Shown here: in pieces, positions 1 to 10,373 of the stretch
Position numbering within the stretch: position 1 is the stretch's first letter
How the letters are laid out: each line of letters starts with the position of its first letter
Assembly (NCBI GenBank): GCA_963751355.1
Contig: CAVVVS010000048.1
Location: forward strand, 13,407 to 77,406
Direction: 5' to 3'
Length of the DNA: 64,000 nt
From: CAVVVS01 sp963751355
Lineage (GTDB): Bacteria; Bacteroidota; Ignavibacteria; Ignavibacteriales; Ignavibacteriaceae
Notes under the pieces: model-generated
The model's database searches: none
Told to the model about the DNA's origin: nothing
What the model saw: only the letters and a program-made list of their open reading frames with translations
Program-made: the position numbers and the translations under genes

Positions 1-171
1 CTTAGCATCATCAAAGCTATTTATTTTATTAGAATGATAAAAGGTCTTTATCAAACTAATAAAAATTAGCCGATTAAAATTAGTAAGTATGATAAAATAC
101 GGAATGAATTTAATTATCTCTTAACTGGCATTATTTGTGCATAATGCGAATGAAAAAAGAGGATTTAATTA

Positions 172-1788
172 TTGTCAAGTTTTACCTTTTTAGATAGTTT
201 CATAATATTAGCCTACCTGGTAATAGTACTGAGTCTTGGTTTTTACTATTCAGGGAAGAGGGATAAAAGTGTAGAAGATTACTTTTTGGGCGGCAAAAAA
301 CTTGGCTGGTTTACAATAGGGATTTCAATTTTTGCTACAAATATATCGAGCGAACATTTTATTGGATTAGCCGGTTCAGGCGCTACAAGAGGTTTAGTTG
401 TAGGTCAGTTCGAATTAATGGCAATTTTTATTTTGGTGATTTTGGGTTGGTTCCTGGCTCCTATTTATATTAAATCCGGTGTGTTAACTACTCCCGAATT
501 TTTAGAAAAAAGATTTGACAGAAAAGTCAGAAAATTCTTTGCAACTCTATCAATTTTAATTTACATTTTTACAAAAATTACAGTTACTCTGTTCGCAGGC
601 GGATTCCTCTTTGAGAAGATGTTCGGCATAAATATTTATGCTTCGGCAATTGCTGTTGTTCTGATTACAGGAATTTACACCGTTATAGGCGGTGCTACGG
701 CGGTTATTAAGACACATATATTTCAGGGAATGGTTTTTATCGGCGGTGCCGTTACATTAACTCTTTTCGGGCTCCATAGCGTAGGCGGGTTTTCCGGTTT
801 GGAAGCAAAACTGCCGGCAAACTTTTTCACTATGTTTAAACCGTTCAGCGATCCGGATTTTCCTTGGACGGGTATTCTCTTCGGAGCGCCGATTATTGCT
901 TTTTGGTATTGGGCTACGGATCAGTATTTTGTTCAAAAAATACTTGGAGCTAAAAGTATTGAAGCGGCCAGGCGGGGCTCTCTTTTTGCAGCTATACTAA
1001 AAATCTTACCCATATTTATACTTGTATTGCCGGGTTTAATTGCTATTGCACTTTTTCCTGAGATTAAAGGGGATGAAGCTTATCCGGTTTTGATTTCCAG
1101 TACCATTTTACCTATGGGTATTAAAGGGTTAGCTATTGCAGGCCTGCTAGCTGCTATTATGTCTTCGCTTTCAGCCGTATTCAATACCACGGCAGCACTG
1201 TTCACAAATGATTTTTACAGAACAAAAAATCCTAATGCAACCGATCGTGAACTGGTATTAATCGGACGGCTCTCTACTGTACTAATAGTAGTTATTGCAA
1301 TTTTGTGCATTCCTCTTGTAAAGATTATTAGTTCACAAATTTATTTATTTCTTCAGGGTATACAATCCTTTATTAGTCCTCCCATAACAGCGGTTTTTAT
1401 ACTTGCTTTTGTCATGAAAAAGGCAACCGCAAAAGGTGCGATCTGGACTTTAATAATCGGGGAAGCTATCGGAATATCAAGACTGATTCTGGGGCTCATG
1501 GTGGATTCGGGAGTGATTACTAATCCTGTCGCAGTTTATATAACCGGTATAAGTTTCTTGCATTTTGCAGTTTTTTTATTTGTTCTGAGTACATTTATTA
1601 TGATATGGATAAGTTTAAGATTTGGGGAGAAAAGTGTTCAATCATTCCAATATTTAATCCCTGATAGTTTTAATGAAATAAAAATTGATTTGAATAATGC
1701 GTCGACGGTAAGAAGTTCTAAAATAAATATTCTATTATCAATTTTCATATTCCTAATGATAGCTGGACTTTGGAGTATTTGGTATTAA
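172..1788 (+). CDS. Sodium/solute symporter (SSS family, SGLT-like)
   Basis: A 538-residue, strongly hydrophobic protein with about 13-14 predicted membrane helices and no cleavable signal peptide. Around residues 54-70 it has the SGLT-like stretch ATNISSEHFIGLAGSGA, and length and helix spacing fit the solute:sodium symporter family. Such proteins couple Na+ entry to uptake of sugars, sugar acids or other small solutes across the inner membrane; the substrate cannot be read from sequence. The start is TTG at 172, chosen because an AAGAGG Shine-Dalgarno sits 9 nt upstream and no in-frame ATG precedes it. It is followed 63 nt later by a carbohydrate-binding-type secreted protein, and the + strand GH9 locus continues to 13390, so a sugar substrate is a reasonable inference. 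Confidence 0.88.
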   Translation: MSSFTFLDSFIILAYLVIVLSLGFYYSGKRDKSVEDYFLGGKKLGWFTIGISIFATNISSEHFIGLAGSGATRGLVVGQFELMAIFILVILGWFLAPIYIKSGVLTTPEFLEKRFDRKVRKFFATLSILIYIFTKITVTLFAGGFLFEKMFGINIYASAIAVVLITGIYTVIGGATAVIKTHIFQGMVFIGGAVTLTLFGLHSVGGFSGLEAKLPANFFTMFKPFSDPDFPWTGILFGAPIIAFWYWATDQYFVQKILGAKSIEAARRGSLFAAILKILPIFILVLPGLIAIALFPEIKGDEAYPVLISSTILPMGIKGLAIAGLLAAIMSSLSAVFNTTAALFTNDFYRTKNPNATDRELVLIGRLSTVLIVVIAILCIPLVKIISSQIYLFLQGIQSFISPPITAVFILAFVMKKATAKGAIWTLIIGEAIGISRLILGLMVDSGVITNPVAVYITGISFLHFAVFLFVLSTFIMIWISLRFGEKSVQSFQYLIPDSFNEIKIDLNNASTVRSSKINILLSIFIFLMIAGLWSIWY

Positions 1789-1851
1789 TTCTTGTAAAAT
1801 CTAAATAACAATAACTGTGTACTATTCACATATAAATAAGGGAGATGATAT

Positions 1852-4347
1852 ATGAAAAAGATCATGTTACCTGTTCTTCTTGCTCTGCTTGCTTTTTCTT
1901 TTACTACATTTGCACAGCAGCTCGAGAGTTTTGATCATGCCACGGCAGATTCATTGTGGCAGCTTAACTTTGAAGGCGGTAATGCTATGTCCGTTTATAA
2001 TGATTCAACGGATAAAGTAGAAGGCGCTGCCTCTGTTCATATTACCGCAAAATTAGCTGCATTACATGAGTGGGGTACTTACACTCAATATATCTATGCG
2101 CTGCCGGATTCTGCACAACCAATGGACTGGTCATCCAGCGACACCTTATCAGTCTGGATAAAAGTATTTAAAGCACCGGCCATTCCTGCAAATATGGTGT
2201 TCAGAATTCAAATCGGTGATAGACCGACACCCAGTTCCGATTTGGAACAATACATTTACGAAAATGCAACTATTATTGATGCTGCCCATGACTGGGTTCA
2301 ACTAAAAGTTCCGTTAAAAGAAATACCTTCGGATGGTTCAATTGTACCCGACAGCACGGGATTTGTAATTTCACCTTCGAGCTGGGGCGGTTTTACTTAT
2401 AACGATCGCAAGTTGAATCTCGATAAAATTGTTCAGTTTCAATTTGGTTTCATCACTTCAGGTTATACTGCAGGTACAAACATTCCGGCAGATTCATTAG
2501 AGCTTGGATTGGATGATTTTGAAAGGACAGGAAACAAAGCTATCCCTGCTGTTATATTCAACGGCATTAAATCCCCTGCAAATCTCGAAGCTTTTGTTTG
2601 GGGACAGGCAGCGATGGAAGTTGCTGCAGGCGAAGGACCTCAGCCTAAAACTAATGCGGTTAAATGGACTATGGGCGATGAATGGGGAAGCGGCTGGAAC
2701 GGTTTTGGTTGGAATGTACATGAACCTTTATTCAATCTTGGCGGTGCATGGGTAACTGACAGTCTTTCTTTCGATCTAAAAACAGAGGACGGAGTCGATA
2801 CATTAAGAGTTCAGTTCGAATCCGGTCCTTTAGGAAACACAGACGGAGCAAAAGGTTTCTTATTTAAACCCACAGCAGATAATCAGTGGCATCATTATTC
2901 TCTTCCGCTAAAGGACTTTGTACTTTTTGACGGTAAAAATAATTTTGATTCTTCCAAGGTTTCTGTATTTCAGATCATGTCGCAGGGTAACGGAATCGCA
3001 GGAAAGGTAGTTTACATAAGTAATATCTGGACCGGTCACCCTGTATTTGATGTTATTCCTCCGGATGCTCCGCAGAATGTTGTCGCAACTGCGGGTACAT
3101 TCAATAATTTAGTAACATGGACGGATGTTGCCGGCGAAACGGGCGAAACTTATACAATTTATTACAGTAAAAACCAGATTACAGACGTAACTGCAGCCGG
3201 TGTCGATGTTGCTGCAGCTAATATTCCGGAGAATACTCAATCTTATTCTCATGTATTAAGAGCTCCTTTGAAAGATCAAGATGTTACTTATTATTATGCT
3301 ATAACCTGTATGGACCTTGCAGGTAATGTGGGTCCGGTAAGTACTAATTCTGCCCCTGTAACTAATACGGCAAAAGGCTATGCAGTAGTATCTCCAACGA
3401 CCGTTAATTTTAAAGCGGACGGGGACCTAAGTGAATGGGCGGCAATTAAGCCGTTTAGAATGTACCTCTCTGATGGTAGCGGTACAAAGGTTACAAATAC
3501 ATCTATAGACGACGATGCAGACTGTTCGGCTGATGCTTATGTAGCCGTCGATAATAATAACCTGTATGTTGCATTCGATATTCATGATGATGTTGTTTAT
3601 TCTGACTCTACATTAAGTTCATGGTTGAATGATTGTGCTGATATGTTTATCGGTTTATATGATTTTCACGGTGCTACTCATAAAACCTTACAAAGAGGAG
3701 CTAAGCCGGATTATCATTTCCGCTTTACAAAGACTCAAGCCTTAATTGATAATTTAGGTAGTGCGATTGTACTTCGTCCTGGTGATAATTATTATTGGGA
3801 AGAACAATTCCCGAGCGGTTACCGCATTGAAGCTAAGATATCGTTGTCCGTCCTGGCTGCCACTGGTAACGATTCATTATTCGTGCCGAAACAGGGTATG
3901 AGAATTCCAATAGACTTTGAAATAAGCGATAATGACGGGAACCCTTCCACTTCTCCAACCCGTGAAGGACAGCTCGATTATTCTTCGGTTGCTAACGGAA
4001 ACTCTTATCAAGATTTTTCGGTTTGGACTCATACCTGGATCGGTGACTGGGTAACTGCGGTCAATGATAATCAAGCTGCGGTTAATAATTACAGCTTGAA
4101 TCAGAATTACCCGAATCCATTTAATCCTTCAACACAGATTTCATATACTATTCAAAAACCAGGGTTAGTTACATTGAAAGTATACGATATTCTCGGGCGC
4201 GTAGTTGCCTCTCTCGTCAATAAATTTCAAAATGTGGGCAAGTACAACATTAATTTCAATGCATCCAGTTTAGCCAGTGGTGTGTACTTCTATAAACTTG
4301 ATGCTGGTAATTATCATATGGTAAAAAAGATGATGTTACTTAAGTAA
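1852..4347 (+). CDS. Secreted multidomain carbohydrate-binding-type protein with T9SS sorting domain
   Basis: An 831-residue exported protein. A signal peptide covers about residues 1-22. Two beta-sandwich, CBM-like modules follow (roughly 25-225 and 235-400), then a fibronectin type III-like module from residue 403 (PPDAPQNVV), a CBM9/DOMON-like module (about 515-735, with SEWAAIKPFRMYL and YVAVDNNNLYVAFDIHDD), and a T9SS type A C-terminal domain from about 745 (NQNYPNPFNPSTQISY, ending VKKMMLLK). No catalytic domain was recognised, so binding of surface or extracellular polysaccharide is the likely role. The ATG at 1852 has a GGGAG ribosome site 7 nt upstream. Domain names are inferred from sequence appearance; the T9SS tail and signal peptide are clear. 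Confidence 0.8.
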   Translation: MKKIMLPVLLALLAFSFTTFAQQLESFDHATADSLWQLNFEGGNAMSVYNDSTDKVEGAASVHITAKLAALHEWGTYTQYIYALPDSAQPMDWSSSDTLSVWIKVFKAPAIPANMVFRIQIGDRPTPSSDLEQYIYENATIIDAAHDWVQLKVPLKEIPSDGSIVPDSTGFVISPSSWGGFTYNDRKLNLDKIVQFQFGFITSGYTAGTNIPADSLELGLDDFERTGNKAIPAVIFNGIKSPANLEAFVWGQAAMEVAAGEGPQPKTNAVKWTMGDEWGSGWNGFGWNVHEPLFNLGGAWVTDSLSFDLKTEDGVDTLRVQFESGPLGNTDGAKGFLFKPTADNQWHHYSLPLKDFVLFDGKNNFDSSKVSVFQIMSQGNGIAGKVVYISNIWTGHPVFDVIPPDAPQNVVATAGTFNNLVTWTDVAGETGETYTIYYSKNQITDVTAAGVDVAAANIPENTQSYSHVLRAPLKDQDVTYYYAITCMDLAGNVGPVSTNSAPVTNTAKGYAVVSPTTVNFKADGDLSEWAAIKPFRMYLSDGSGTKVTNTSIDDDADCSADAYVAVDNNNLYVAFDIHDDVVYSDSTLSSWLNDCADMFIGLYDFHGATHKTLQRGAKPDYHFRFTKTQALIDNLGSAIVLRPGDNYYWEEQFPSGYRIEAKISLSVLAATGNDSLFVPKQGMRIPIDFEISDNDGNPSTSPTREGQLDYSSVANGNSYQDFSVWTHTWIGDWVTAVNDNQAAVNNYSLNQNYPNPFNPSTQISYTIQKPGLVTLKVYDILGRVVASLVNKFQNVGKYNINFNASSLASGVYFYKLDAGNYHMVKKMMLLK

Positions 4348-4368
4348 GATGTTCGATAGATGAAAAAC

Positions 4369-4430
4369 AGTTGAGACTCACTTAGACAAGATAAACTTAG
4401 CCGAGGTGTAAAAAAAAGTGAGTCTCAACT
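4369..4430. repeat. Perfect 15-bp inverted repeat, copy 1 of a two-copy family
   Basis: The left arm AGTTGAGACTCACTT (4369-4383) is exactly complementary to the right arm AAGTGAGTCTCAACT (4416-4430), with a 32-nt loop. It begins 22 nt after the stop of the T9SS protein at 1852-4347 and ends 39 nt before the TonB receptor start. No U-run follows the stem, so it is not a textbook rho-independent terminator. Arms of the same sequence, with two changes, recur at 13399-13494. Confidence 0.85.
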
Positions 4431-4469
4431 TATTATAAATTTATATCAATTCAACATAGAGAAAACGTC

Positions 4470-7223
4470 ATGATTAAAATTGGTAATAGGAGCAAGATTA
4501 ATAAGAAAACCCCGAATGTAAAAATTGCATTAACCGGTTTGACCGTTATTTTCTTTTTATTGTTCTCCAATATGATGTTTGCCGGTACAACCGGAAAGTT
4601 AGCCGGTAATATTAAAGATTCGAAAACCGGAGAGCCGGTGGTAGGAGCAAACATTATAATCAAAGGAACACATTTTGGAGCCGCTGCAGATCTAGACGGT
4701 TATTATTATATAAATAATATATCTCCCGGTGAATATACCGTTATCATTAGTGCGGTGGGCTATCAAACAACAGTGGTAAATAAAGTACTGATTCAAATAG
4801 ATCATACTACAAACCTGGATGTTAGTTTAAATCCACAAGTCATTAATATGAAAAACGAAGTTGTGGTTACCGCAACGCGACCTTTAGTTCAAAAAGATTT
4901 AACTTCAACATCTGCTACTATTTCATCAAACGATATAAAAATGATGCCGGTTGAGAGTGTTGGACAAATTGTAAACTTGCAGGCTGGTGTTGTTAACGGT
5001 CATTTCAGGGGCGGTCGTTCGGGAGAAGTTGCGTATTTGATCGATGGTGTTCCTGTGACCGATGCATTTAACGGGGGATCGGGTGTGACTGTGGAAAATT
5101 CCTCAATCCGTCAGATGGAAGTTATAAGCGGTACATTTAATGCCGAATACGGACAGGCGATGTCCGGTATTGTTAATATTGTCACTCAGGACGGCTCCCA
5201 AAAGTTTAATGTTAATGTAAGTGGATATATCGGAAATTATTTTACTCCTCATACAGACATTTTCAGAAATCTCAATCACCTGGATAATATAGCGACGCAA
5301 AATATTGAATTGACCCTCAGCGGACCTTCACCGGTTCCAAATTTGTCTTATTTCCTGACGGGCAGATATTTTCATAATAGAGGATATTTATACGGTCAGC
5401 GAATTTTTAATGTAACTGATGATAAACCCTTTGTCCCCGATCCTTCTAATCCATCATTTTGGATTCCTATTCATACCGGGGACAGTGCTTTCGTACCTAT
5501 GAATCCTTATGACAGGTATTCTTTAAACGGTAAGCTTACTTATTCACTTCCCAAATTTAAAATTAGTTACAGCCTTTTTTACGATTTCAATAAAAACAAA
5601 TATTATGATCATTTCTTTTCGTGGACTCCGGACGGGATACTAAATCATTACCGAACGGATTTTACTCACATATTGCAATTTTCTCATTTCCCTTCAAATA
5701 ATACTTTGCAAACTCTAAAATTAACTGCCAACATGTATTATTACAGGGGGAGTTTGTATGATAATCCTTACGATCCCAGATATGTTAATCCTTTGCAAGG
5801 ACTTCCGACTTCGGGATATACTTTCAGAGAGGGCGGCAACGACGGTAGCCGTTATAGGCGGCACACATTTACGTTTATCGGACAGTGGAGTTTGTCAACA
5901 CAATTAAACAAAGAGCACACAATTAAAGTCGGTTTGGAAGGAAGGTATTATGAAATAATGAATCATGATAATCACCTTGTAAACTTAACCGACGGAGTAG
6001 TTGATACAACGAGCTTTTTTCCGAGAGATGTTTGGACACCGGGATACCCGCAGCTCGGCAGCATAACCAGCCAGGGTAATAATCAGATGTATAATCATCA
6101 TCCATTCGGAGCCTCTGCATATTTACAGGACAAGATGGAATACGATATCATGATAATAAATGCAGGAATAAGATTTGACTATTTTGATGCGAATGCTTCA
6201 TTTCCCGCCAATCCACGGAACATGGATAATAATCCTGCATTTCCGGGAGCGTTCCAATATACAAAAGCATCACCCAAATTTCAGGTCAGTCCAAGATTGG
6301 GAGCTTCTTTCCCGATCACCGATAAAGGTATTATCCGGTTTTCTTACGGGCATTTTTTCCAGATACCCAATTTCCAGAACCTGTATACCAATCCCGATTT
6401 CATAGTTGTACAGGGTGCTGCACTTTCATCGGTTATGGGAAATCCCGATTTGAAACCTCAAAAAACAGTTATGTACGAAATTGGTCTGCAGCAAGTCTTG
6501 TTCCCGAATGTTGTGCTGAACTTGAGTGTTTATTATCGTGATATAAGGAACCTGCTGGGTATGGAAATAATAAATACTTACGAAGGTTTTAAATATGGAC
6601 GTTTCATTAATCGTGATTACGGAAACGTAAGGGGTTTTATTGTGACCTTCGAAAAAAGATTTGCCGATTATGTAGGTGCAAAACTTGATTACACTTATCA
6701 AATTGCCGAAGGAAATGCTTCCGATCCCATGTCGGTATATAATAATAATCGAACCAATCCACCAATAGAGGCGACTAAGACAGTTGTTCCTCTTGATTGG
6801 GATCAAAGAAACACTTTAAATCTGTCTTTGAATGTAGGACAACCGGGTGACTGGACTGTTGGCTTAGTTTTCCAATACGGTTCCGGTTCGCCGTATACGG
6901 AGGATATAAGAATTTCTCAAGGTGTCAGGTTCGAAAACGGCGGTAGAAAACCACCAACATACAATCTCGATTTAAGGGCTGAAAAAACATTTAAGATAGG
7001 CAGCATAGATGTAAATACCTTCTTATTGGTTTATAATGTTCTCGATATTAAAAATGAATACGGCGTTTATTCTACAACAGGACGTGCAAGTGTAGACTTA
7101 GGTCCCAGGTTATCGAACCCCGGTGAAATAATAGGATTAAATACATTGCAGCAATATATTAATAATCCTTCTATGTATTCTGCACCACGGGAAATAAGAC
7201 TTGGTTTCGGTTTTGGTTTTTAA
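4470..7223 (+). CDS. TonB-dependent receptor with carboxypeptidase-regulatory-like N-terminal domain
   Basis: A 917-residue outer-membrane receptor. A signal anchor/peptide (about residues 17-39) is followed by a CarboxypepD_reg-like beta-sandwich (about 42-125, with GEPVVGANIIIKGT and DGYYYINNISPGEYTV), a plug domain from about 130 (VVTATRPLVQKD; GGRSGEVAYLIDGVPV; MSGIVNIVT) and a beta-barrel to the C-terminus, ending in the aromatic RLGFGFGF. Such receptors import ligands energised by TonB. The partner SusD lipoprotein typical of Bacteroidota glycan loci is absent; the next gene is instead a T9SS-exported 1036-aa protein, 27 nt downstream. Ligand identity is inferred only from the neighbouring GH9 and binding-module genes. 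A perfect inverted repeat lies in its presumed leader. Confidence 0.9.
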   Translation: MIKIGNRSKINKKTPNVKIALTGLTVIFFLLFSNMMFAGTTGKLAGNIKDSKTGEPVVGANIIIKGTHFGAAADLDGYYYINNISPGEYTVIISAVGYQTTVVNKVLIQIDHTTNLDVSLNPQVINMKNEVVVTATRPLVQKDLTSTSATISSNDIKMMPVESVGQIVNLQAGVVNGHFRGGRSGEVAYLIDGVPVTDAFNGGSGVTVENSSIRQMEVISGTFNAEYGQAMSGIVNIVTQDGSQKFNVNVSGYIGNYFTPHTDIFRNLNHLDNIATQNIELTLSGPSPVPNLSYFLTGRYFHNRGYLYGQRIFNVTDDKPFVPDPSNPSFWIPIHTGDSAFVPMNPYDRYSLNGKLTYSLPKFKISYSLFYDFNKNKYYDHFFSWTPDGILNHYRTDFTHILQFSHFPSNNTLQTLKLTANMYYYRGSLYDNPYDPRYVNPLQGLPTSGYTFREGGNDGSRYRRHTFTFIGQWSLSTQLNKEHTIKVGLEGRYYEIMNHDNHLVNLTDGVVDTTSFFPRDVWTPGYPQLGSITSQGNNQMYNHHPFGASAYLQDKMEYDIMIINAGIRFDYFDANASFPANPRNMDNNPAFPGAFQYTKASPKFQVSPRLGASFPITDKGIIRFSYGHFFQIPNFQNLYTNPDFIVVQGAALSSVMGNPDLKPQKTVMYEIGLQQVLFPNVVLNLSVYYRDIRNLLGMEIINTYEGFKYGRFINRDYGNVRGFIVTFEKRFADYVGAKLDYTYQIAEGNASDPMSVYNNNRTNPPIEATKTVVPLDWDQRNTLNLSLNVGQPGDWTVGLVFQYGSGSPYTEDIRISQGVRFENGGRKPPTYNLDLRAEKTFKIGSIDVNTFLLVYNVLDIKNEYGVYSTTGRASVDLGPRLSNPGEIIGLNTLQQYINNPSMYSAPREIRLGFGFGF

Positions 7224-7250
7224 CGGTTTTTCTATCTTGGAGGAAAAGTA

Positions 7251-10200
7251 ATGTTTAAAAAATTCGCGATTATTATTTTAACCTTAATAATTTATTATAC
7301 CGGTTATGCCCAGGTTACACCGGAAGTTCAAAAGTACAGAAATGAACCTTTGGGCAATATTCAATATAGAAGAGAAGGGACGATGGACGGGAACCTGGTC
7401 AGGACTCTATTTTATAATAATGGTGAAGTCGGGCAGTGGCCATATGAACCATCTGGGGAATGGCCTAAAGGTACCGGACATTCCTATCTTGACGGCGTTG
7501 CAGTATTAATTGCTGCCGAGGCTACTACACCTACCGGTCAAAAAATCCATTCTCTGGAAACTTCTTATCGTGAATATGTTGATAAAGATCCTGTAACAGG
7601 TCAAATATGGGGGTTAGAACCTGTCCCAGGTTATATAAATCCCAGTTCCGAAACTCCGGCAATCAATATTATGCCGAACTCATGGCCCAAACAATGGCCT
7701 GCTGCTTTAGGGTTACGACCGGATTGGAACGGCTACTGGTACGGATACTTCGGTAAAGGTGTTCAGAATGCTGATTTCGAAACTTTCTTCGTTATGGATG
7801 ATTCACAGGATAGAGAATTCACAAGACCTCCGTATAATTATTTCCCGATAAATGGTGATCAAACCAGGGGCGGCTTAGGAATGAGGGTTGAAGTAAGAGG
7901 ATTCCAGTGGTCTCACGTTCTGGCTGAAGATAATATTTTCTGGCATTACGATATAACGAATATCTCAGATCATAAATATGATAAAACAGTATTTGGATTT
8001 TATACCGATCCTGGCGTGGGCGGTACCGATGATTCTGGTGACGATAATGCATCATTTAGCACCAAACTTGATATAGCGTATGCTTATGATACTGACGGAC
8101 TTGGTGTCCCGAATCAATGGAAAACCGGATATATGGGATATGCTTACCTTGAAAGTCCGGGTAATGCTACCAACGGTATTGATGACGATGAAGACGGAAT
8201 GGTGGACGAAAGACGCGACGACAATATTGATAATAATCATAACTGGATACCTTATACCGATTTGAATCACAATGGTAAATGGGACACAGAAGAACCGTTA
8301 AATGACGATCTTGGAGAAGACGGAATTGGTCCGTGGGATCCCGGTTACAATGGTCCCGACCTTGGTGAAGGCGACGGACTTCCGACTCACGGCGAACCTA
8401 ATTTCGATGAGAAAGATAAAGATGAGTCCGATCAAATAGGATTAACAGCGGTTTCTATTTACAGATTAGGAGAGAATGGTACCGGCGGCGGATGGCCGAA
8501 AGATGATGAATCGATGTGGATGAAAATGAATTATCATAATTTTGATACAACACTTCATAATTCGAATATAAGTATGGTCTTTGCTTCCGGACCTTTTCCG
8601 TGGGAAGTAGGACAAAGAGAAAGATTTTCCATGGCTCTGGTTTTCGGAAATGATCTTGAAAATTTAATATTCCATAAAGAAACCGTTCAGGCTATCTACA
8701 ATGCTAATTATAATTTTTCGAAACCGCCTATGAAACCCACGCTGACGGCTGTTCCCGGAAATCATAAGGTATATCTCTACTGGGACAACATTTCAGAACA
8801 ATCGCGTGACCGTTTTATGGGATTCCAGGATAATGATTCAACCAAAGGATATAAACTGGACTTTGAAGGATATTTGCTTTACAGAAGTACAGAACCTGAA
8901 TTTAGTGATGCAAAAATTATAACCGATTCGAAAGGAAATGCTACTTACTGGAAACCAATTCAACAATGGGATTTGAAAGATTCTATTTCAGGTCCCGATC
9001 CTATAGGAATAAATGGGGCGAGATTCTGGAGAGGCAGCAACACCGGTCTTACACATTCGTTTGTAGATACTAATGTAGTAAACGGTCAAAGATACTTCTA
9101 TGCATTGTGCGCATATGATATGGGAGATCCACATTACGGATCTAACGGCTTACAGCCTACGGAAAATAGTAAAATTATAAAAGTTGACTATGCAGGTACC
9201 GTTAACTTTGTTGATATTAATTGTGGAGTAATAACACCGAATGCACCGGCTGCCGGTTATGTTCCTCCCCAAATACTCGGTAATACCAGGCAAGTGCAAA
9301 AAGGGGTTGGAACCGGCTCAATGAGTGTTAATATTCTTAATCCAGATTCGATAAAGGATGGCGCTAATTATCAAGTAAAATTCAACTCCGATAGTACATA
9401 TCCCGAATATAAAACTCAGTCAATGGATATTTTCCGTACTTATAATGGAAGAACAGATACATTATTAACCAATGTGGATACAACTTACATGGGCTCTAAT
9501 AGAGTCAGTCCGCCGTTCGACGGAATGACCGTAGAGATATATAATGATACTACGGTTAATGTTATAGATTCTTCAACCGGCTGGCTTGTCGGTAACAGCA
9601 ATCTTGAGTTTAGGGTAACAAAAGACCGAACTACAAAGTATCTTCCGTATCCTGCAGATTATGAAATAGATTTTTTCGATACTCCACAGGATACAACATT
9701 CTTTAATAATTCTGTTTTTCCCAAGATGCCTGTTAACTATAAGATAACAAATTTAACCGAGGGTCATAAAGCATATACCGTAGTTCAGGATGTTGACGGT
9801 TCAAAAACTTTAACTCCGGGTGACACTATTTATATATTGGAATTTAAAGGCACCCCGTCAGTATCAAACAGCAGGATTGCCTGGCACGTTTCATACGGAA
9901 TGCCTGCCGATCCGAGTGCTGAGCCTGTGGAACCAAAAGCCGGTGATAAATTTGTTATTAGGGCGACCAAACCATTTAGAAACGGTGATGCTTTCTCATT
10001 TTCCACTAAACCGGAAAATACAAACAGCGATTTAGCTAAAGATCAATTATCGAGGATTAAAGTTGTTCCTAATCCTTACATCTCTGCGGATAAATGGGAA
10101 CCGCGGAATTTAAATTATACCGGAAGGGGCGAAAGAAGAATCGAATTTATTCATCTTCCGCCTAAATGTACTATAAGAATTTACACCGTATCAGGCTCGC

Positions 10201-10361
10201 TTATAAGAACTCTTTACAAGGATTCGGGTCCTGCAGACGGCTCGCTTTATTGGGATCTTATAACCGTGGACGGGATGGATGCGGCTTACGGTATTTATGT
10301 CTTTCATGTGGATGCACCCGGGATAGGCGAATACATCGGCAAATTTGCACTAATCAAATAG
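7251..10361 (+). CDS. Large secreted protein with Asp-rich (calcium-type) segment and T9SS-type C-terminus
   Basis: A 1036-residue exported protein with a signal peptide at 1-21 (ending YYTGYAQ). Residues about 305-395 are very rich in Asp, Asn and Glu with EF-hand or thrombospondin-3-like loops (GIDDDEDGMVDE, DLNHNGKWDTEE), suggesting calcium binding. The middle contains fibronectin-like beta segments, including the phrase YFYALCAYDMGDPHYGSNG. From about residue 935 a T9SS type A/FlgD-like tail is seen (IKVVPNPYIS; GIYVFHVDAPG). No catalytic motif was recognised. It starts 27 nt after the TonB receptor, with GGAGG 7 nt before its ATG, and is 12 nt from the PorV-like gene, so it is probably co-transcribed and may be the receptor's surface partner. 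That role is inference. Confidence 0.75.
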   Translation: MFKKFAIIILTLIIYYTGYAQVTPEVQKYRNEPLGNIQYRREGTMDGNLVRTLFYNNGEVGQWPYEPSGEWPKGTGHSYLDGVAVLIAAEATTPTGQKIHSLETSYREYVDKDPVTGQIWGLEPVPGYINPSSETPAINIMPNSWPKQWPAALGLRPDWNGYWYGYFGKGVQNADFETFFVMDDSQDREFTRPPYNYFPINGDQTRGGLGMRVEVRGFQWSHVLAEDNIFWHYDITNISDHKYDKTVFGFYTDPGVGGTDDSGDDNASFSTKLDIAYAYDTDGLGVPNQWKTGYMGYAYLESPGNATNGIDDDEDGMVDERRDDNIDNNHNWIPYTDLNHNGKWDTEEPLNDDLGEDGIGPWDPGYNGPDLGEGDGLPTHGEPNFDEKDKDESDQIGLTAVSIYRLGENGTGGGWPKDDESMWMKMNYHNFDTTLHNSNISMVFASGPFPWEVGQRERFSMALVFGNDLENLIFHKETVQAIYNANYNFSKPPMKPTLTAVPGNHKVYLYWDNISEQSRDRFMGFQDNDSTKGYKLDFEGYLLYRSTEPEFSDAKIITDSKGNATYWKPIQQWDLKDSISGPDPIGINGARFWRGSNTGLTHSFVDTNVVNGQRYFYALCAYDMGDPHYGSNGLQPTENSKIIKVDYAGTVNFVDINCGVITPNAPAAGYVPPQILGNTRQVQKGVGTGSMSVNILNPDSIKDGANYQVKFNSDSTYPEYKTQSMDIFRTYNGRTDTLLTNVDTTYMGSNRVSPPFDGMTVEIYNDTTVNVIDSSTGWLVGNSNLEFRVTKDRTTKYLPYPADYEIDFFDTPQDTTFFNNSVFPKMPVNYKITNLTEGHKAYTVVQDVDGSKTLTPGDTIYILEFKGTPSVSNSRIAWHVSYGMPADPSAEPVEPKAGDKFVIRATKPFRNGDAFSFSTKPENTNSDLAKDQLSRIKVVPNPYISADKWEPRNLNYTGRGERRIEFIHLPPKCTIRIYTVSGSLIRTLYKDSGPADGSLYWDLITVDGMDAAYGIYVFHVDAPGIGEYIGKFALIK

Positions 10362-10373
10362 CGGAGAAATACA

